From positions 52,719 to 116,718 of the forward strand of contig NZ_JADMKT010000081.1 in assembly GCF_016786255.1 (NCBI RefSeq): DNA of 64,000 bases. Reading direction: 5' to 3'. Shown in pieces: positions 18,228 to 27,741 of the stretch (positions are counted from its first letter, which is position 1; each line of letters opens with the position of its first letter). The position numbers and the translations under genes were made by a program. Source of the DNA: Robertkochia sediminum. GTDB lineage: Bacteria; Bacteroidota; Bacteroidia; Flavobacteriales; Flavobacteriaceae. The notes beneath the pieces were generated by a model. The model made no database searches. It saw only the letters and a program-made list of their open reading frames with translations, and had not been told where the DNA came from.

Positions 18228-19256
18228 ATGAAAACGGTTCATTTCACCTCCGCCCTCATCCTTACCTTTTTTCCTTTAATAATCATGGCCCAGGCAGAAC
18301 CTGTAGCGATGATCAAAGGCCAACAGCTTACCGGTGTTACGGTGAGCGATTCCGGCAGGGTATTTACGAATTTTCCACAATGGCGGGAAGGTGTGGAAAA
18401 TGCCGTGATCGAGATCGATACTTCCGGTAACGATCACCAACCTTATCCGAACAAGAACTGGAACCGCTGGAAACCGGGCGACACCATCACTAATGATCTC
18501 TTTGTTGCCGTACAATCGGTGGTAGCCTTTAAAGAGTACCTCTACGTGCTCGACACCAGAAATCCGTTCTTTCAGGGAGTACAGGGCGCCCCAACCATCT
18601 TTGTATTCAACCTGAATACCGATAGTCTCGTACGCGCCTATGAACTTTCCGAAAACAGCTTTCACGCTGATTCCTATATCAACGATCTTCGAATTGACCC
18701 CAAAAGGAATAAAGCCTGGTTTACCGATTCAGGGCATCCCGGCCTGGTGATCCTGGACCTGGATTCAGGAGTGAGTACCCGTATTCTTGATGCACACCCT
18801 TCTACCACAGCAGAAACCGATCAACTTACCATAGATGGAAAAGCATGGAGCAATACCGTGCATTCTGATGGAATTGCCCTCGATTCAAATAAAGACCTGT
18901 TATACTATCACGCATTAACGGGATACACCCTCTATGCCCTGCCATTAGATCAATTAAATGAAGGCAGTACTCCTCCGGAAGCGCTGGTGATCTCCTTAGG
19001 AAAAACCCCTGCACCCGATGGCATGATCACAGACCGAAAAGGAAATCTCTATATGGCAGACCTTGAGGGGCACAAGATCGTATACCGAACGCCTGAAGGC
19101 AACATGCAAACCCTGATCGAGGGGCCCAACGTTAAATGGGCAGATACCTTTAGTATTTATAACGGTTACCTGTACTACACCAATTCTAAAATACATATGG
19201 CCGGTCCCGATGTGTCGAATATGGAATTCGAGATCTATAAAGTTCCCCTGCCCTAG
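18228..19256 (+). CDS. Major royal jelly/yellow-related exported protein (SMP-30-like propeller)
   Basis: The ATG at 18228 gives 342 residues with a clear signal peptide (MKTVHFTSALILTFFPLIIMAQ). In-frame codons upstream run through a terminator-like hairpin and are unlikely to be used. The mature protein resembles bacterial MRJP/yellow and L-dopachrome-tautomerase-related beta-propellers: VTVSDSGRVFTNFPQW, LYVLDTRNP and ISLGKTPAPDGM are typical blade sequences. Function is unknown; family members may bind or lactonise small molecules in the periplasm. Confidence 0.8.
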   Translation: MKTVHFTSALILTFFPLIIMAQAEPVAMIKGQQLTGVTVSDSGRVFTNFPQWREGVENAVIEIDTSGNDHQPYPNKNWNRWKPGDTITNDLFVAVQSVVAFKEYLYVLDTRNPFFQGVQGAPTIFVFNLNTDSLVRAYELSENSFHADSYINDLRIDPKRNKAWFTDSGHPGLVILDLDSGVSTRILDAHPSTTAETDQLTIDGKAWSNTVHSDGIALDSNKDLLYYHALTGYTLYALPLDQLNEGSTPPEALVISLGKTPAPDGMITDRKGNLYMADLEGHKIVYRTPEGNMQTLIEGPNVKWADTFSIYNGYLYYTNSKIHMAGPDVSNMEFEIYKVPLP

Positions 19257-19329
19257 TGCGCTTATCGACAAACTACGATCAAGATCCCGGGATTATGGTC
19301 ATTAAAGGATAAATACCTAACTTTAAGTT

Positions 19330-19719
19330 ATGTTTAAGTGTATGGCCATTGTTTTAGCAGGAGTGATCAGCTTTCAATCGCTTCACATTTCAGCCGGGGA
19401 TATTTCCGGCCTGGATGAGCTTGTCGAGCATTATCGCTTTCACCAAAAAGAGTATGGTGACGATCTGTTCACCTTTATGGCCAAGCATTACGGTGCTGAT
19501 GACAGTACCGGAATGGATCATCAGGATGAAGAGAACCACCAGGGTTTGCCATTTCAGCACAGCTTTTTAAGTGCACACGGCCCACTGGCCGTTCTGGAAC
19601 CTACTGAGTTCACCTTGAGTATTCCGGAAGTTGAAGCGCGCCTTACCGACAACTTCCATAACTCCTTTAACAGCACGCTCTTTGTGAGCAAAACCTTCCA
19701 GCCTCCGAAAAAGAGCTGA
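19330..19719 (+). CDS. Small His/Asp-rich exported protein upstream of a CusA-type pump
   Basis: This 129-residue protein has a signal peptide (residues 1 to about 22). The mature part is rich in His and acidic residues (VEHYRFHQKEYGDD, MAKHYGADD, MDHQDEENHQG, FQHSF). I do not recognise a named domain. It lies 86 bp upstream of the cusA/czcA-type gene and reads in the same direction. Similar small proteins precede CusA-type genes in other flavobacteria as far as I recall. A periplasmic metal-binding or chaperone role is inferred from composition and position only. Confidence 0.7.
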   Translation: MFKCMAIVLAGVISFQSLHISAGDISGLDELVEHYRFHQKEYGDDLFTFMAKHYGADDSTGMDHQDEENHQGLPFQHSFLSAHGPLAVLEPTEFTLSIPEVEARLTDNFHNSFNSTLFVSKTFQPPKKS

Positions 19720-19805
19720 TTCCCTTCACCATCATTTCCAATTTGTCTTCCTGCATCCATAATGATGCGCTGGGAAGTGTAATCTGTCATTTTTAACATG
19801 GAATC

Positions 19806-22800
19806 ATGCTCACTCGCTTAATACATTTCAGCGTTAATAATAAGCTGATCATTTTTCTTTCCACCTTCTTCCTTATCGGATTTGGATTGTATTCGCTATC
19901 CAGACTTTCCATTGGGGCTGTACCCGACATTACCAATAACCAGGTACAGGTGATAACGACCTCAAGGAACCTGTCTACCCAGGACATGGAAAAATTCATC
20001 ACCTATCCCGTAGAACTGGAAATGGCCAATTTACCCGGAGTTACCGAGATACGATCGGTATCCAAATTTGGTCTCTCCGTAGTCACCATTGTATTTGATG
20101 ACGATATGGGCACCTACTTTCCCAGGCAGCTTATTACCGAAAAGATCAAATCGGCCAGCGAACGCATCCCAGAAGGCTTCGGCACTCCAGAACTGGGCCC
20201 TATAACCACCGGATTAGGAGAGATCTACCAATATGTACTCGATGTAAAACCAAAGTACAAGGATCGGTATACGGCTATGGACCTGCGCACCATTCAGGAC
20301 TGGATCGTAAAGCGAAAACTGTCGGGTATTCCGGGGGTCGTAGAGATCAATACTTGGGGAGGCTATCTCAAACAATACGAAGTAGCAATAAATACCTCCA
20401 GTCTCAACGCTTTGAACCTGTCTGTAGGTGAGGTTTTCGAGGCCCTTGAAAACAACAACAATGTTTCCGGAGGAGGCTATATCGAAAAAACCGATCAATC
20501 GTATTTCATCCGCGGAGAAGGACTGGTGACTTCCCTGGACGACCTGCGCAAGATCATAGTAACCACCAGGAACGGAAGTCCGGTTGCCATTGGAGATATC
20601 GCCCAAGTCGGATATGGTTACGCCACCCGCTTTGGTGCGATAACCGGTAACGGAGAAGGCGAAAAAGTATTGGGACAGGTCATGATGCTTAAAGATGCGA
20701 ATTCCAAACAGGTGATCGATGCCGTAAAACAACGGGTTGATGAGATCTCAAAGTCCCTGCCTGAGGGCGTGTATATCAATGCCTTCCTGGACAGGAGCGA
20801 GCTCATTAATAAAACCACCTTTACCGTCACCGAAAATCTCATACTGGGCTTTTTGATCGTGATCTTCGCTGTGATGCTCATTCTGGGCAATCTGCGTTCA
20901 GGACTGGTGATCGCCTCTGTGATCCCCTTATCCCTGCTCTTTGCATTATCACTCATGTACATCTTTGGCGTCGATGCCAATTTGATGAGTCTTGGTGCTA
21001 TCGATTTTGGGATCATTATAGACGGAGCGGTAATTATTGTGGAGTTCATAGCCTTTAAACTGGCGGGAGAGAAATTGGGCACAGACCGGCTAAAAAAGAA
21101 GGAACAGCAAGAATTAAGAGATCGGGTTAGTATTCAGGGTGCATCAGAAATGATGAATTCTGCCGTCTTTGGGCAGCTTATCATCCTTATCGTTTTCATC
21201 CCCATACTGTCTCTTAGTGGTATTGAAGGTAAAATGTTCAAACCCATGGCGCTTACCTTTTGCTTTGCCCTTATCGGCGCCATGATCCTATGCTTTACCT
21301 ATGTTCCTGTAATGTCGGCACTCTTCCTTCGGGAAACCCGTAAAAAGAACAACCTCTCTGCAAAGGTCATGGGCATCATAGAAAGCATGTATACACCATT
21401 TTTATACATGGCCATGCGTAATAAAAAGACGGTATTAGTGCTGGCGTCCCTGCTTGTACTGCTCGGAGGTATCATTTTCTCAAGGTTGGGAGGAGAATTC
21501 GTGCCCACCCTTGATGAAGGCGATTTTGTGATCCAACCGGTATTAAAAACAGGGACCTCCCTGAGTAAAACCATTGAGACCACCACCCGTATCGAGAACA
21601 TACTCCTGGATAATTTCCCGGAGGTCAAACAGGTGGTTTCCCGTATAGGAGCTGCCGAAGTGCCCACCGATCCCATGAGTATGGAAGACAGTGATGTGAT
21701 CATTACCCTCAAGGATAAAGATGAATGGGTATCTGCCCATACCAAGGATGATCTTGCAGAGAAATTCAAGGAAGCCCTCGCAGTGATCCCCGGTATCGAA
21801 ATAGAATTCACCCAACCCATCGAAATGCGATTTAACGAGCTTATTTCAGGGGTGCGCTCGGATATTGCGGTCAAGGTTTTTGGAGAAGATCTGGAAACCC
21901 TTGCCCGTTTAGGCGATCGCATCAAAACCTTGGCCGAAAGTGTTCCCGGAGCTGCTGATGTAACCGTAGAAAAGATCGAAGGACTCCCCCAAATGAATGT
22001 TTCTTATAATCGTACAAAGATCGCTAGATACGGTCTCCATATTCATGAGCTCAATGACCTTATTGCCATGGGATTCTCGGGAAAAACAGCCGGTAGCATT
22101 TTTGAAGGCGAAAAGCAATTCGACCTGGTAGTGCGTTTACAGGAAGAGCACAGAAAGGGCATCGAAGACCTGCGATCACTATTTGTAGACCTTCCCAATG
22201 GCCAGCAGGTGCCACTGGGAGAACTGGCCACGATAACTTATAAAAAAGGAGCAGCCAAGATCTCAAGGGATAACACCCAAAGGCGTATTGTAGTGGGTAT
22301 CAATGTACGTAACCGCGACCTGCAATCGGTCGTAGACGATATCAGGGGGCTTATCGAAAAAGAGATCGACCTGCCTGTAGGCTATACGGTGGCCTATGGC
22401 GGACAGTTTGAAAATCTGCGGGAAGCGAAATCCAGGCTTTTGGTGGCCGTGCCCATTGCCCTGGTGCTCATTTTCTTCATGCTCTTCTTTGCTTTTAACT
22501 CCCTTAAAAAGGCCGTGCTCATTTATTCGGCCATCCCCCTGTCGGCAGTGGGAGGCGTATTGCTACTGGCCCTAAGGGGTATGCCTTTCAGCATTTCTGC
22601 CGGAGTAGGTTTCATTGCGCTCTTTGGGATCGCCGTCCTCAACGGGATCGTTCTCATAGAGCATTTTAAAGATATGAACATGTCTAAATTTAAAAGTGTA
22701 GAAGCCCTCGTTATCCAGGGAACAAAAGACCGCCTCCGTGCCGTAATACTAACGGCCACGGCAGCCGCCCTCGGATTTCTCCCCATGGCCGTATCGACCA

Positions 22801-24152
22801 ATGTGGGAGCTGAAGTACAAAGACCTTTGGCTACTGTGGTCATTGGCGGACTCATTACCGCTACCCTCCTAACCCTGGTCGTTTTACCGGTACTCTACAC
22901 CATGATCTATGAAAAGAAAGACACTAAAACAAACACCTCACGACCGGAAACTCCGGTAGCGGGGATCGTGTTCCTGATCGGGGCATCCCTATGGGGTACG
23001 GTAGCCACAGCCCAGGTTCCTGTTCTCGATCTCGATAGCCTTGAAAGTGCAGCCCTGGAGAACAATACGGGGCTAAAGGCGCTATCTTTTGAAAAGCTCC
23101 GGGAAGAATCTCTTAAGGGTGCCGCATGGGATTTTGATAAAACCTCCATCTACTACCAATATGACCAGAACAATCTGGCTATAAATGGCCGACCTATTGA
23201 GGTGATCGGCATTCAGCAGGATTTTCGTTTCCCCACCGTATACACCTCCATGCGAAATGTACAAAAGGTCCGCGCAGAAAGATCGGTATACCACTACGAC
23301 CTGAGCTCCCGAAGACTCCTTCGCGATCTGCAAACCGCCTATTACCAATATCAGATCACCCTTGAAAAACAACACATTTACGCAAAGCTTGACAGCCTGT
23401 ATAAAAAATTCGCCAATGCTGCCTCCCGTCGTTTTGAACTGGGAGAGACCAATTACCTCGAAAAGATCACTGCCCGATCCAAACAGCAACAGGTAACCAT
23501 ACACCTTCAGGAAACGCAAACCGAGGTAAACATCCTCAAAAACCGGATCACACTGCTCGTACAGGCCAAAGACAGCTTCGCGATAAACCGGGAACCACCG
23601 GAAAAACTCCCCTATTTTCCACCTGATACCCTGCTATCTCCGGAATTGAATATCATGGATAGCGAAGTAAGGCTGCGAGAGGCCGAGAATACCCTCGAAA
23701 AGCACAAACTACTGCCGGATATCAGCCTGGAGTATTTTCGCGGTTCGAACAGCACATTGAACGAACAACTCTACGGGTATCAGGTAGGTCTTAAGATCCC
23801 CATTCTCTTTGGAGGCCAGGCATCGAAGATCAAAGCCTCAGGCCTGGCAGAAGCGGCCATGACTAACGAGAGGCAGGACTTCCTCCTCAATTACAAGAAT
23901 AAAAAGCAGGAGCTCGAAAGCCTCTTACAGACCTACGATAATAACCTGGCGTACTATGAGAACGAAGGAAAAGCTATTGCCGGTGAGCTCATACACACTG
24001 CCGAAGCCGGATTTATCAATGGAGAACTAGACTTTTTCCAATACATCCAAACCCTTGAAAACGCCTACCGCATCCTCATCGACCGACTCGATCAGCTGCG
24101 ATTGTACAACGATACCGTTATCCAATTAAGACACCTAACCTTATCTGAATAA
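19806..24152 (+). CDS. CusA/CzcA heavy-metal RND efflux pump fused to a TolC-like domain
   Basis: This 1448-residue protein joins two parts. Residues 1 to about 1040 form a heavy-metal-type RND permease with the TM1 start LTRLIHFSVNNKLIIF, TM4 region LMSLGAIDFGIIIDGAVIIVE with the Asp/Glu proton relay, and a final TM block near 870-1030. A new hydrophobic segment (GIVFLIGASLWGTV, near 1055) then leads into a TolC/OEP-type alpha-helical domain to the C-terminus. The fusion is known in Bacteroidota and would place pump and outer-membrane channel in one polypeptide. Substrates are predicted to be cations such as Cu, Zn, Co or Cd. The adaptor gene follows after 2 bp. Confidence 0.92.
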   Translation: MLTRLIHFSVNNKLIIFLSTFFLIGFGLYSLSRLSIGAVPDITNNQVQVITTSRNLSTQDMEKFITYPVELEMANLPGVTEIRSVSKFGLSVVTIVFDDDMGTYFPRQLITEKIKSASERIPEGFGTPELGPITTGLGEIYQYVLDVKPKYKDRYTAMDLRTIQDWIVKRKLSGIPGVVEINTWGGYLKQYEVAINTSSLNALNLSVGEVFEALENNNNVSGGGYIEKTDQSYFIRGEGLVTSLDDLRKIIVTTRNGSPVAIGDIAQVGYGYATRFGAITGNGEGEKVLGQVMMLKDANSKQVIDAVKQRVDEISKSLPEGVYINAFLDRSELINKTTFTVTENLILGFLIVIFAVMLILGNLRSGLVIASVIPLSLLFALSLMYIFGVDANLMSLGAIDFGIIIDGAVIIVEFIAFKLAGEKLGTDRLKKKEQQELRDRVSIQGASEMMNSAVFGQLIILIVFIPILSLSGIEGKMFKPMALTFCFALIGAMILCFTYVPVMSALFLRETRKKNNLSAKVMGIIESMYTPFLYMAMRNKKTVLVLASLLVLLGGIIFSRLGGEFVPTLDEGDFVIQPVLKTGTSLSKTIETTTRIENILLDNFPEVKQVVSRIGAAEVPTDPMSMEDSDVIITLKDKDEWVSAHTKDDLAEKFKEALAVIPGIEIEFTQPIEMRFNELISGVRSDIAVKVFGEDLETLARLGDRIKTLAESVPGAADVTVEKIEGLPQMNVSYNRTKIARYGLHIHELNDLIAMGFSGKTAGSIFEGEKQFDLVVRLQEEHRKGIEDLRSLFVDLPNGQQVPLGELATITYKKGAAKISRDNTQRRIVVGINVRNRDLQSVVDDIRGLIEKEIDLPVGYTVAYGGQFENLREAKSRLLVAVPIALVLIFFMLFFAFNSLKKAVLIYSAIPLSAVGGVLLLALRGMPFSISAGVGFIALFGIAVLNGIVLIEHFKDMNMSKFKSVEALVIQGTKDRLRAVILTATAAALGFLPMAVSTNVGAEVQRPLATVVIGGLITATLLTLVVLPVLYTMIYEKKDTKTNTSRPETPVAGIVFLIGASLWGTVATAQVPVLDLDSLESAALENNTGLKALSFEKLREESLKGAAWDFDKTSIYYQYDQNNLAINGRPIEVIGIQQDFRFPTVYTSMRNVQKVRAERSVYHYDLSSRRLLRDLQTAYYQYQITLEKQHIYAKLDSLYKKFANAASRRFELGETNYLEKITARSKQQQVTIHLQETQTEVNILKNRITLLVQAKDSFAINREPPEKLPYFPPDTLLSPELNIMDSEVRLREAENTLEKHKLLPDISLEYFRGSNSTLNEQLYGYQVGLKIPILFGGQASKIKASGLAEAAMTNERQDFLLNYKNKKQELESLLQTYDNNLAYYENEGKAIAGELIHTAEAGFINGELDFFQYIQTLENAYRILIDRLDQLRLYNDTVIQLRHLTLSE

Positions 24153-24154
24153 TT

Positions 24155-25288
24155 ATGAGAAACTTCATTTTATATATGGCCATAGTCCTCGTGGGATGTA
24201 AATCGCCTTCGGAAGAAGGTGCACAGGCAATACAAACCGCACAAGACACCCCGCAGACTACGATAAACAAAGAGCAATTCCGCTCGAATGGCATGGAGCT
24301 GGCCACGATAAACGCGATCACAGCAACCGAACGTATCCGAACTACGGGAACCATTGATGTGCCTCCCGAAAACCGAGTAGAGGTGAGTCCGCTAATGGGC
24401 GGATATGTCACCCACACCCCCTTATTGGTAGGCGATCGGGTAAAGAAGGGTCAACTGCTTATGAGCCTTGAAAATCCGGAATTCGTGACCCTCCAACAGC
24501 AATACCTGGAAGTAAAGCAACAGCTGGAATACCTCGAGGAAGAATACGAGCGGAATCAGAAACTTCTAGAAGAACAGATCACCTCCAGGAAAAACTTTTT
24601 AAAAGCACAGAGCGAATACCTTACCGCTAAGGCACGGTTTCACGGATTGCAAAAACAACTACAACTGCTTAATCTCGATCCGGAGGCCATTACTGGAGAA
24701 AACATAGTCCCGGTATTTCATATATATGCACCGATTTCAGGGAGTATTACAGGAATCGACGTCAACCGCGGAAGCTTTGTTCCCCGGTCGCATCCGGCCA
24801 TGGTGATCATCAATAGTGACCACCTGCACCTGGAACTCAATATCTTTGAAAAGGATATTTTGAAAGTGAAGAAAGGACAGCCCATACACTTTCGAATCCC
24901 CGAAGCCTCCAGGGAAGTCTTCCCCGCCGAAGTTCACCTCATTAGCGATGCCCTTAGTAGTGACAGAACGGTGCGGGTTCACGGCCATATAGACGATGCT
25001 CTGAAAGAACAACTTAAGGTGGGGATGTATGTCGAAGCAGAGATCACGACCGATGCCACCGATCCCGGCACACTAATGCGATATACAGTGCCCACTTCAG
25101 CCGTTATCGAAAAGGGACAAAAGCATTTTATAATGATCCTTGAAAAAGAAGATGAAGCGCACTATGTATTCCGTATGCTCGAAGTTACCCCCGGCAATGA
25201 GATCGCCGAGCAAACCGTGATCTTGAAGCCCCGGCTGGATACCACGGTTCGAGTGTTAGCAAGAGGGGCTTTTGATCTTATTCGGTGA
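24155..25288 (+). CDS. RND efflux periplasmic adaptor, CusB/CzcB type, lipoprotein
   Basis: This 377-residue membrane fusion protein has a lipobox ending at Cys15 (AIVLVGC). A barrel-sandwich/biotinyl-lipoyl-like half (VSPLMGGYVTHTPLLVGDRVKKG) and a coiled-coil hairpin (about residues 105-175) follow, then the second half of the lipoyl domain (IYAPISGSITGIDVNRG) and a beta-barrel. It connects the RND pump to the outer-membrane channel. The start is 2 bp after the pump gene, so the two are translated from one mRNA. Confidence 0.93.
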   Translation: MRNFILYMAIVLVGCKSPSEEGAQAIQTAQDTPQTTINKEQFRSNGMELATINAITATERIRTTGTIDVPPENRVEVSPLMGGYVTHTPLLVGDRVKKGQLLMSLENPEFVTLQQQYLEVKQQLEYLEEEYERNQKLLEEQITSRKNFLKAQSEYLTAKARFHGLQKQLQLLNLDPEAITGENIVPVFHIYAPISGSITGIDVNRGSFVPRSHPAMVIINSDHLHLELNIFEKDILKVKKGQPIHFRIPEASREVFPAEVHLISDALSSDRTVRVHGHIDDALKEQLKVGMYVEAEITTDATDPGTLMRYTVPTSAVIEKGQKHFIMILEKEDEAHYVFRMLEVTPGNEIAEQTVILKPRLDTTVRVLARGAFDLIR

Positions 25289-25371
25289 TGGGTAAAACAT
25301 GAAAGGCGTCAAAAATAAAATCCCTGACAGCATTAAATATTTTACATTATTATGTATTTTTCCCCCGAATA

Positions 25372-25446
25372 GGGTCATTAACTCAGTTGGTTTAGAGTGT
25401 CACCTTGACAGGGTGGAAGTCACCGGTTCGAATCCAGTATGACCCA
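25372..25446 (+). tRNA. tRNA-Val (anticodon GAC)
   Basis: The 75-nt cloverleaf has a 7-bp acceptor stem GGGTCAT/ATGACCC, a D arm ACTC/GAGT, an anticodon stem TCACC/GGTGG with loop TTGACAG (anticodon GAC) and T loop TTCGAAT, with discriminator A. CCA is not encoded. The T stem ACCGG/CCAGT contains one C-A mismatch (51-63), which is unusual. A terminator hairpin follows 10 bp later. Confidence 0.95.
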
Positions 25447-25582
25447 CATCAAGCACAAAATCCATCGCTTTCGCGATGGATTTTTTTATACCCTGAAGCT
25501 TCGAAAGCTCGCTTTCGTAAGCGAAAGGGCTATGAAAAAATCAATCCTGCAACAGCAGGTTTGGGTTTTGTATTTGCAAAAG
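25447..25582 (+). repeat. tRNA-trailer element, copy 1 (136 bp, three hairpins)
   Basis: The element starts right after the tRNA-Val discriminator base with CATCAAGCACAAAA. It continues with hairpin 1 (TCCATCGC/GCGATGGA plus T7, a terminator), a second palindromic block between TTTTTTTATACCCT (25481-25494) and AGGGCTATGAAAAAA (25526-25540), and hairpin 3 (CCTGC/GCAGG), ending in GGGTTTTGTATTTGC. A copy of identical length lies inverted at 28569-28704 next to tRNA-Arg. Stems differ in sequence but pairing is kept. No protein-coding gene is supported inside. Confidence 0.75.
25457..25487 (+). terminator. Intrinsic terminator of tRNA-Val
   Basis: TCCATCGC (25461-25468) pairs perfectly with GCGATGGA (25473-25480), and T7 follows directly. 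It is the first hairpin of the tRNA-trailer element. Confidence 0.85.
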
Positions 25583-25744
25583 CGGCTCCAGTCTGGTTCA
25601 CGAGCTTGTCTGTCGAATACAGGCGTAGGGAGTAATCTCCGCGTTAAAGAATCGTAAAATATCTGAAGGGCAACACATTAAGCTGTGATTAGTTTGTAGC
25701 TTTATAGTGTAAGAAAGAATAATTCCCTGAACACCTATGATGCT

Positions 25745-26188
25745 ATGAAAACCTTAAGCCGCCTTCCGGAAAATTTGAAAATAGCCTATTTCAAAAAAAC
25801 AGCATTCCTGATCTTACTCCCCTTTTTATTTGCCTTTCAATGTGAAGAAGAGGTGGAAAACATCGATTTTGCAAGTGACTACATTATCCAGAATAATTCA
25901 GGTACGCCAATTTTCCTGATCAGGGATAACAACAACATCGAGGAGATCCCCGCCGGCGATATCCTTTATGTCTCCACCGATTTCAATAGTGTTGAAGGGC
26001 CCGTGTCTCCTGCAGAAACCGAATCTATAAACTTCATCAGACTCTACATCGATAATGGAGGCGATCTTATTCTCTTTTATGAACAGGAACCGCTAAATAA
26101 CGAGGCATGGGTATTCAGTGATATCGGGAATATGAGGTATGAATATCGTCTTATTATTACCGATGTCGATGTGAACGGATCCCTGTAA
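25745..26188 (+). CDS. Orphan small lipoprotein
   Basis: This 147-residue protein has an N-terminal basic/hydrophobic stretch ending in a possible lipobox (LFAFQC, Cys33), followed by an acidic mature part (CEEEVENIDFASDY). I do not recognise a domain. It lies between the tRNA-trailer element and a convergent ADP-ribosylglycohydrolase-like gene, in what looks like an accessory segment. A nearer in-frame start is not available. A surface or periplasmic location is inferred. Confidence 0.7.
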   Translation: MKTLSRLPENLKIAYFKKTAFLILLPFLFAFQCEEEVENIDFASDYIIQNNSGTPIFLIRDNNNIEEIPAGDILYVSTDFNSVEGPVSPAETESINFIRLYIDNGGDLILFYEQEPLNNEAWVFSDIGNMRYEYRLIITDVDVNGSL

Positions 26189-26233
26189 GATCGGCTATTT
26201 CCAAGACTTATAGCTTTACTTAGCTCAGGCCAG

Positions 26234-27565
26234 CTATTTTTGAGTTGTAGAAATAGAATTCACAGGAATGATCCAAAGATCACGTTCCTCATCCACCTTA
26301 CCGTTCAAGTGTTCAATAACCACACGTTCTGTTATGGACATTCCCTTATCAGCCATCTGGTCAAAAGTATCCATACCATCATTGGGAAAATTTTGTCGGG
26401 TACGGTGAATATGAAACTTATTTGAAAGTGTTCTTCCAAAGGCAGCTTCTACCCCCTCTTTTCCCAACATAAATCCGATCAATCCGCCCCAGGTAGCTGT
26501 AGGATTATCAGAATCCCATCCGGCAAGGGTTCCGATCTTAATAGTTTCTTTCAGATCGCCTTCACCGTAAAACAGACTTACCAGGCTGGAGGCAAAATTA
26601 ATTCCTCCGGCAAAGCACCCGTTGCAATACAGGTTACGTGAAGTGATGTCGTAGCCATCCATTTGCTGTACCTGATAGCGCTGGTATATCGAGTCCCGGG
26701 TTTGTTCCCACGGAATTCCCGAAGTGTATTTTTCATATACGTAATCGTACATTTTTGCAGTGTAAGAAGTATCAGGTAAGAGGTTCCTGGCCACCCTGGC
26801 CATGCCCTTTAGTCGCTGTCCCATACTAAGCGTGGTATCTGCTACTGGCGCCAAAGCGTACATAGTCACATAGAATTCGGCAATTTCCGCAGCCTCCTTT
26901 TCCGCTACCGTTCGTATAGGCAGGTAGGCCATCCTGCGTGCTACCTCAGGTTGGCCGGGTGCAAATAATCCGAAGATCTCAGTGGTAAGCTGAGCATCGA
27001 TCATATCGTAATGTTCATTGTTTTCCGGTTTCCCTGTTTCCGGTGGTAACATCCCTTGTCCCATCAGATCAAAGGCCCTTTGGTTGGATACCCATAAAAA
27101 GTTTTCCTCTTCCTTCCTAATGTGCTTTAACCAGCCGTCACGTATTTGTTCAGGAGTAAGCATAGCCGTTTTATCGGTGTACAGTAAATGCTGATACATA
27201 TATTCAATATCCGTATCATCATCGGCACCCCATACCTCAGAAGTATCACGAAGTACAAAATCGATGGTTGGCGACAGGTCACTGGGAGCATCCGGATTGA
27301 AAATACTGGGCTGGTCCGGTTGTCCCCAATCTTCGCGGGTATAGAAAGGTCCTGTTCGTAATTCCCCTATATTCCCGATCTTATCCATTTCGGTCACCAA
27401 TCCGGTCCAGTTGGCAATGCTTTGACCCAGCCAGAAACCTTGTAATTTGTCATGGTAAGCCTCCCGGGAGATGGTGATCTGTTCGGACTCCTGTGGAGCA
27501 TTACAGGAGAGGTTTAAAAGGGTGAGTAACCATAAGAGAATGAGGTAAAAGAAGTGCTTGTACAT
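26234..27565 (-). CDS. ADP-ribosylglycohydrolase-like lipoprotein
   Basis: This 443-residue protein starts at the ATG at 27563-27565. The frame is open further upstream, to 27718, but only this start places a lipoprotein signal (ILLWLLTLLNLSC, Cys21) at the N-terminus. The DraG-type metal motifs are visible: WGADDDTDIEYMY in the first half and LAGWDSDNPTATWGGLIG near the C-terminus, matching the two Asp clusters that bind Mg2+ in ADP-ribosylglycohydrolases. Exported members are common in Bacteroidota and their substrate is not established; an ADP-ribosyl protein substrate is not a safe guess outside the cytosol. Confidence 0.82.
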   Translation of the reverse strand: MYKHFFYLILLWLLTLLNLSCNAPQESEQITISREAYHDKLQGFWLGQSIANWTGLVTEMDKIGNIGELRTGPFYTREDWGQPDQPSIFNPDAPSDLSPTIDFVLRDTSEVWGADDDTDIEYMYQHLLYTDKTAMLTPEQIRDGWLKHIRKEEENFLWVSNQRAFDLMGQGMLPPETGKPENNEHYDMIDAQLTTEIFGLFAPGQPEVARRMAYLPIRTVAEKEAAEIAEFYVTMYALAPVADTTLSMGQRLKGMARVARNLLPDTSYTAKMYDYVYEKYTSGIPWEQTRDSIYQRYQVQQMDGYDITSRNLYCNGCFAGGINFASSLVSLFYGEGDLKETIKIGTLAGWDSDNPTATWGGLIGFMLGKEGVEAAFGRTLSNKFHIHRTRQNFPNDGMDTFDQMADKGMSITERVVIEHLNGKVDEERDLWIIPVNSISTTQK

Positions 27566-27741
27566 GGGGTTGAAATTTACCATATAAAGATCTTCAATAC
27601 TATGAGTATTTGCAACGAACAACACAGATTTATTCATCACCTCACTCTTTAACAGCATTTTAGCAGCCTTTAACGTTTTGTAGTAAAAATTCGACAGGAT
27701 TAAGGTTGTAACTTTCATAACACAACCATCAATAGCTAATT

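Noticed and set aside
21299..21925. 208-codon frame antisense to the CusA-type pump
   Set aside because: Low-complexity Ser/Arg-rich translation typical of a shadow frame.
25405..25657. Two short frames across tRNA-Val and the 136-bp element
   Set aside because: They start inside or just after the tRNA and run through hairpins and a terminator.
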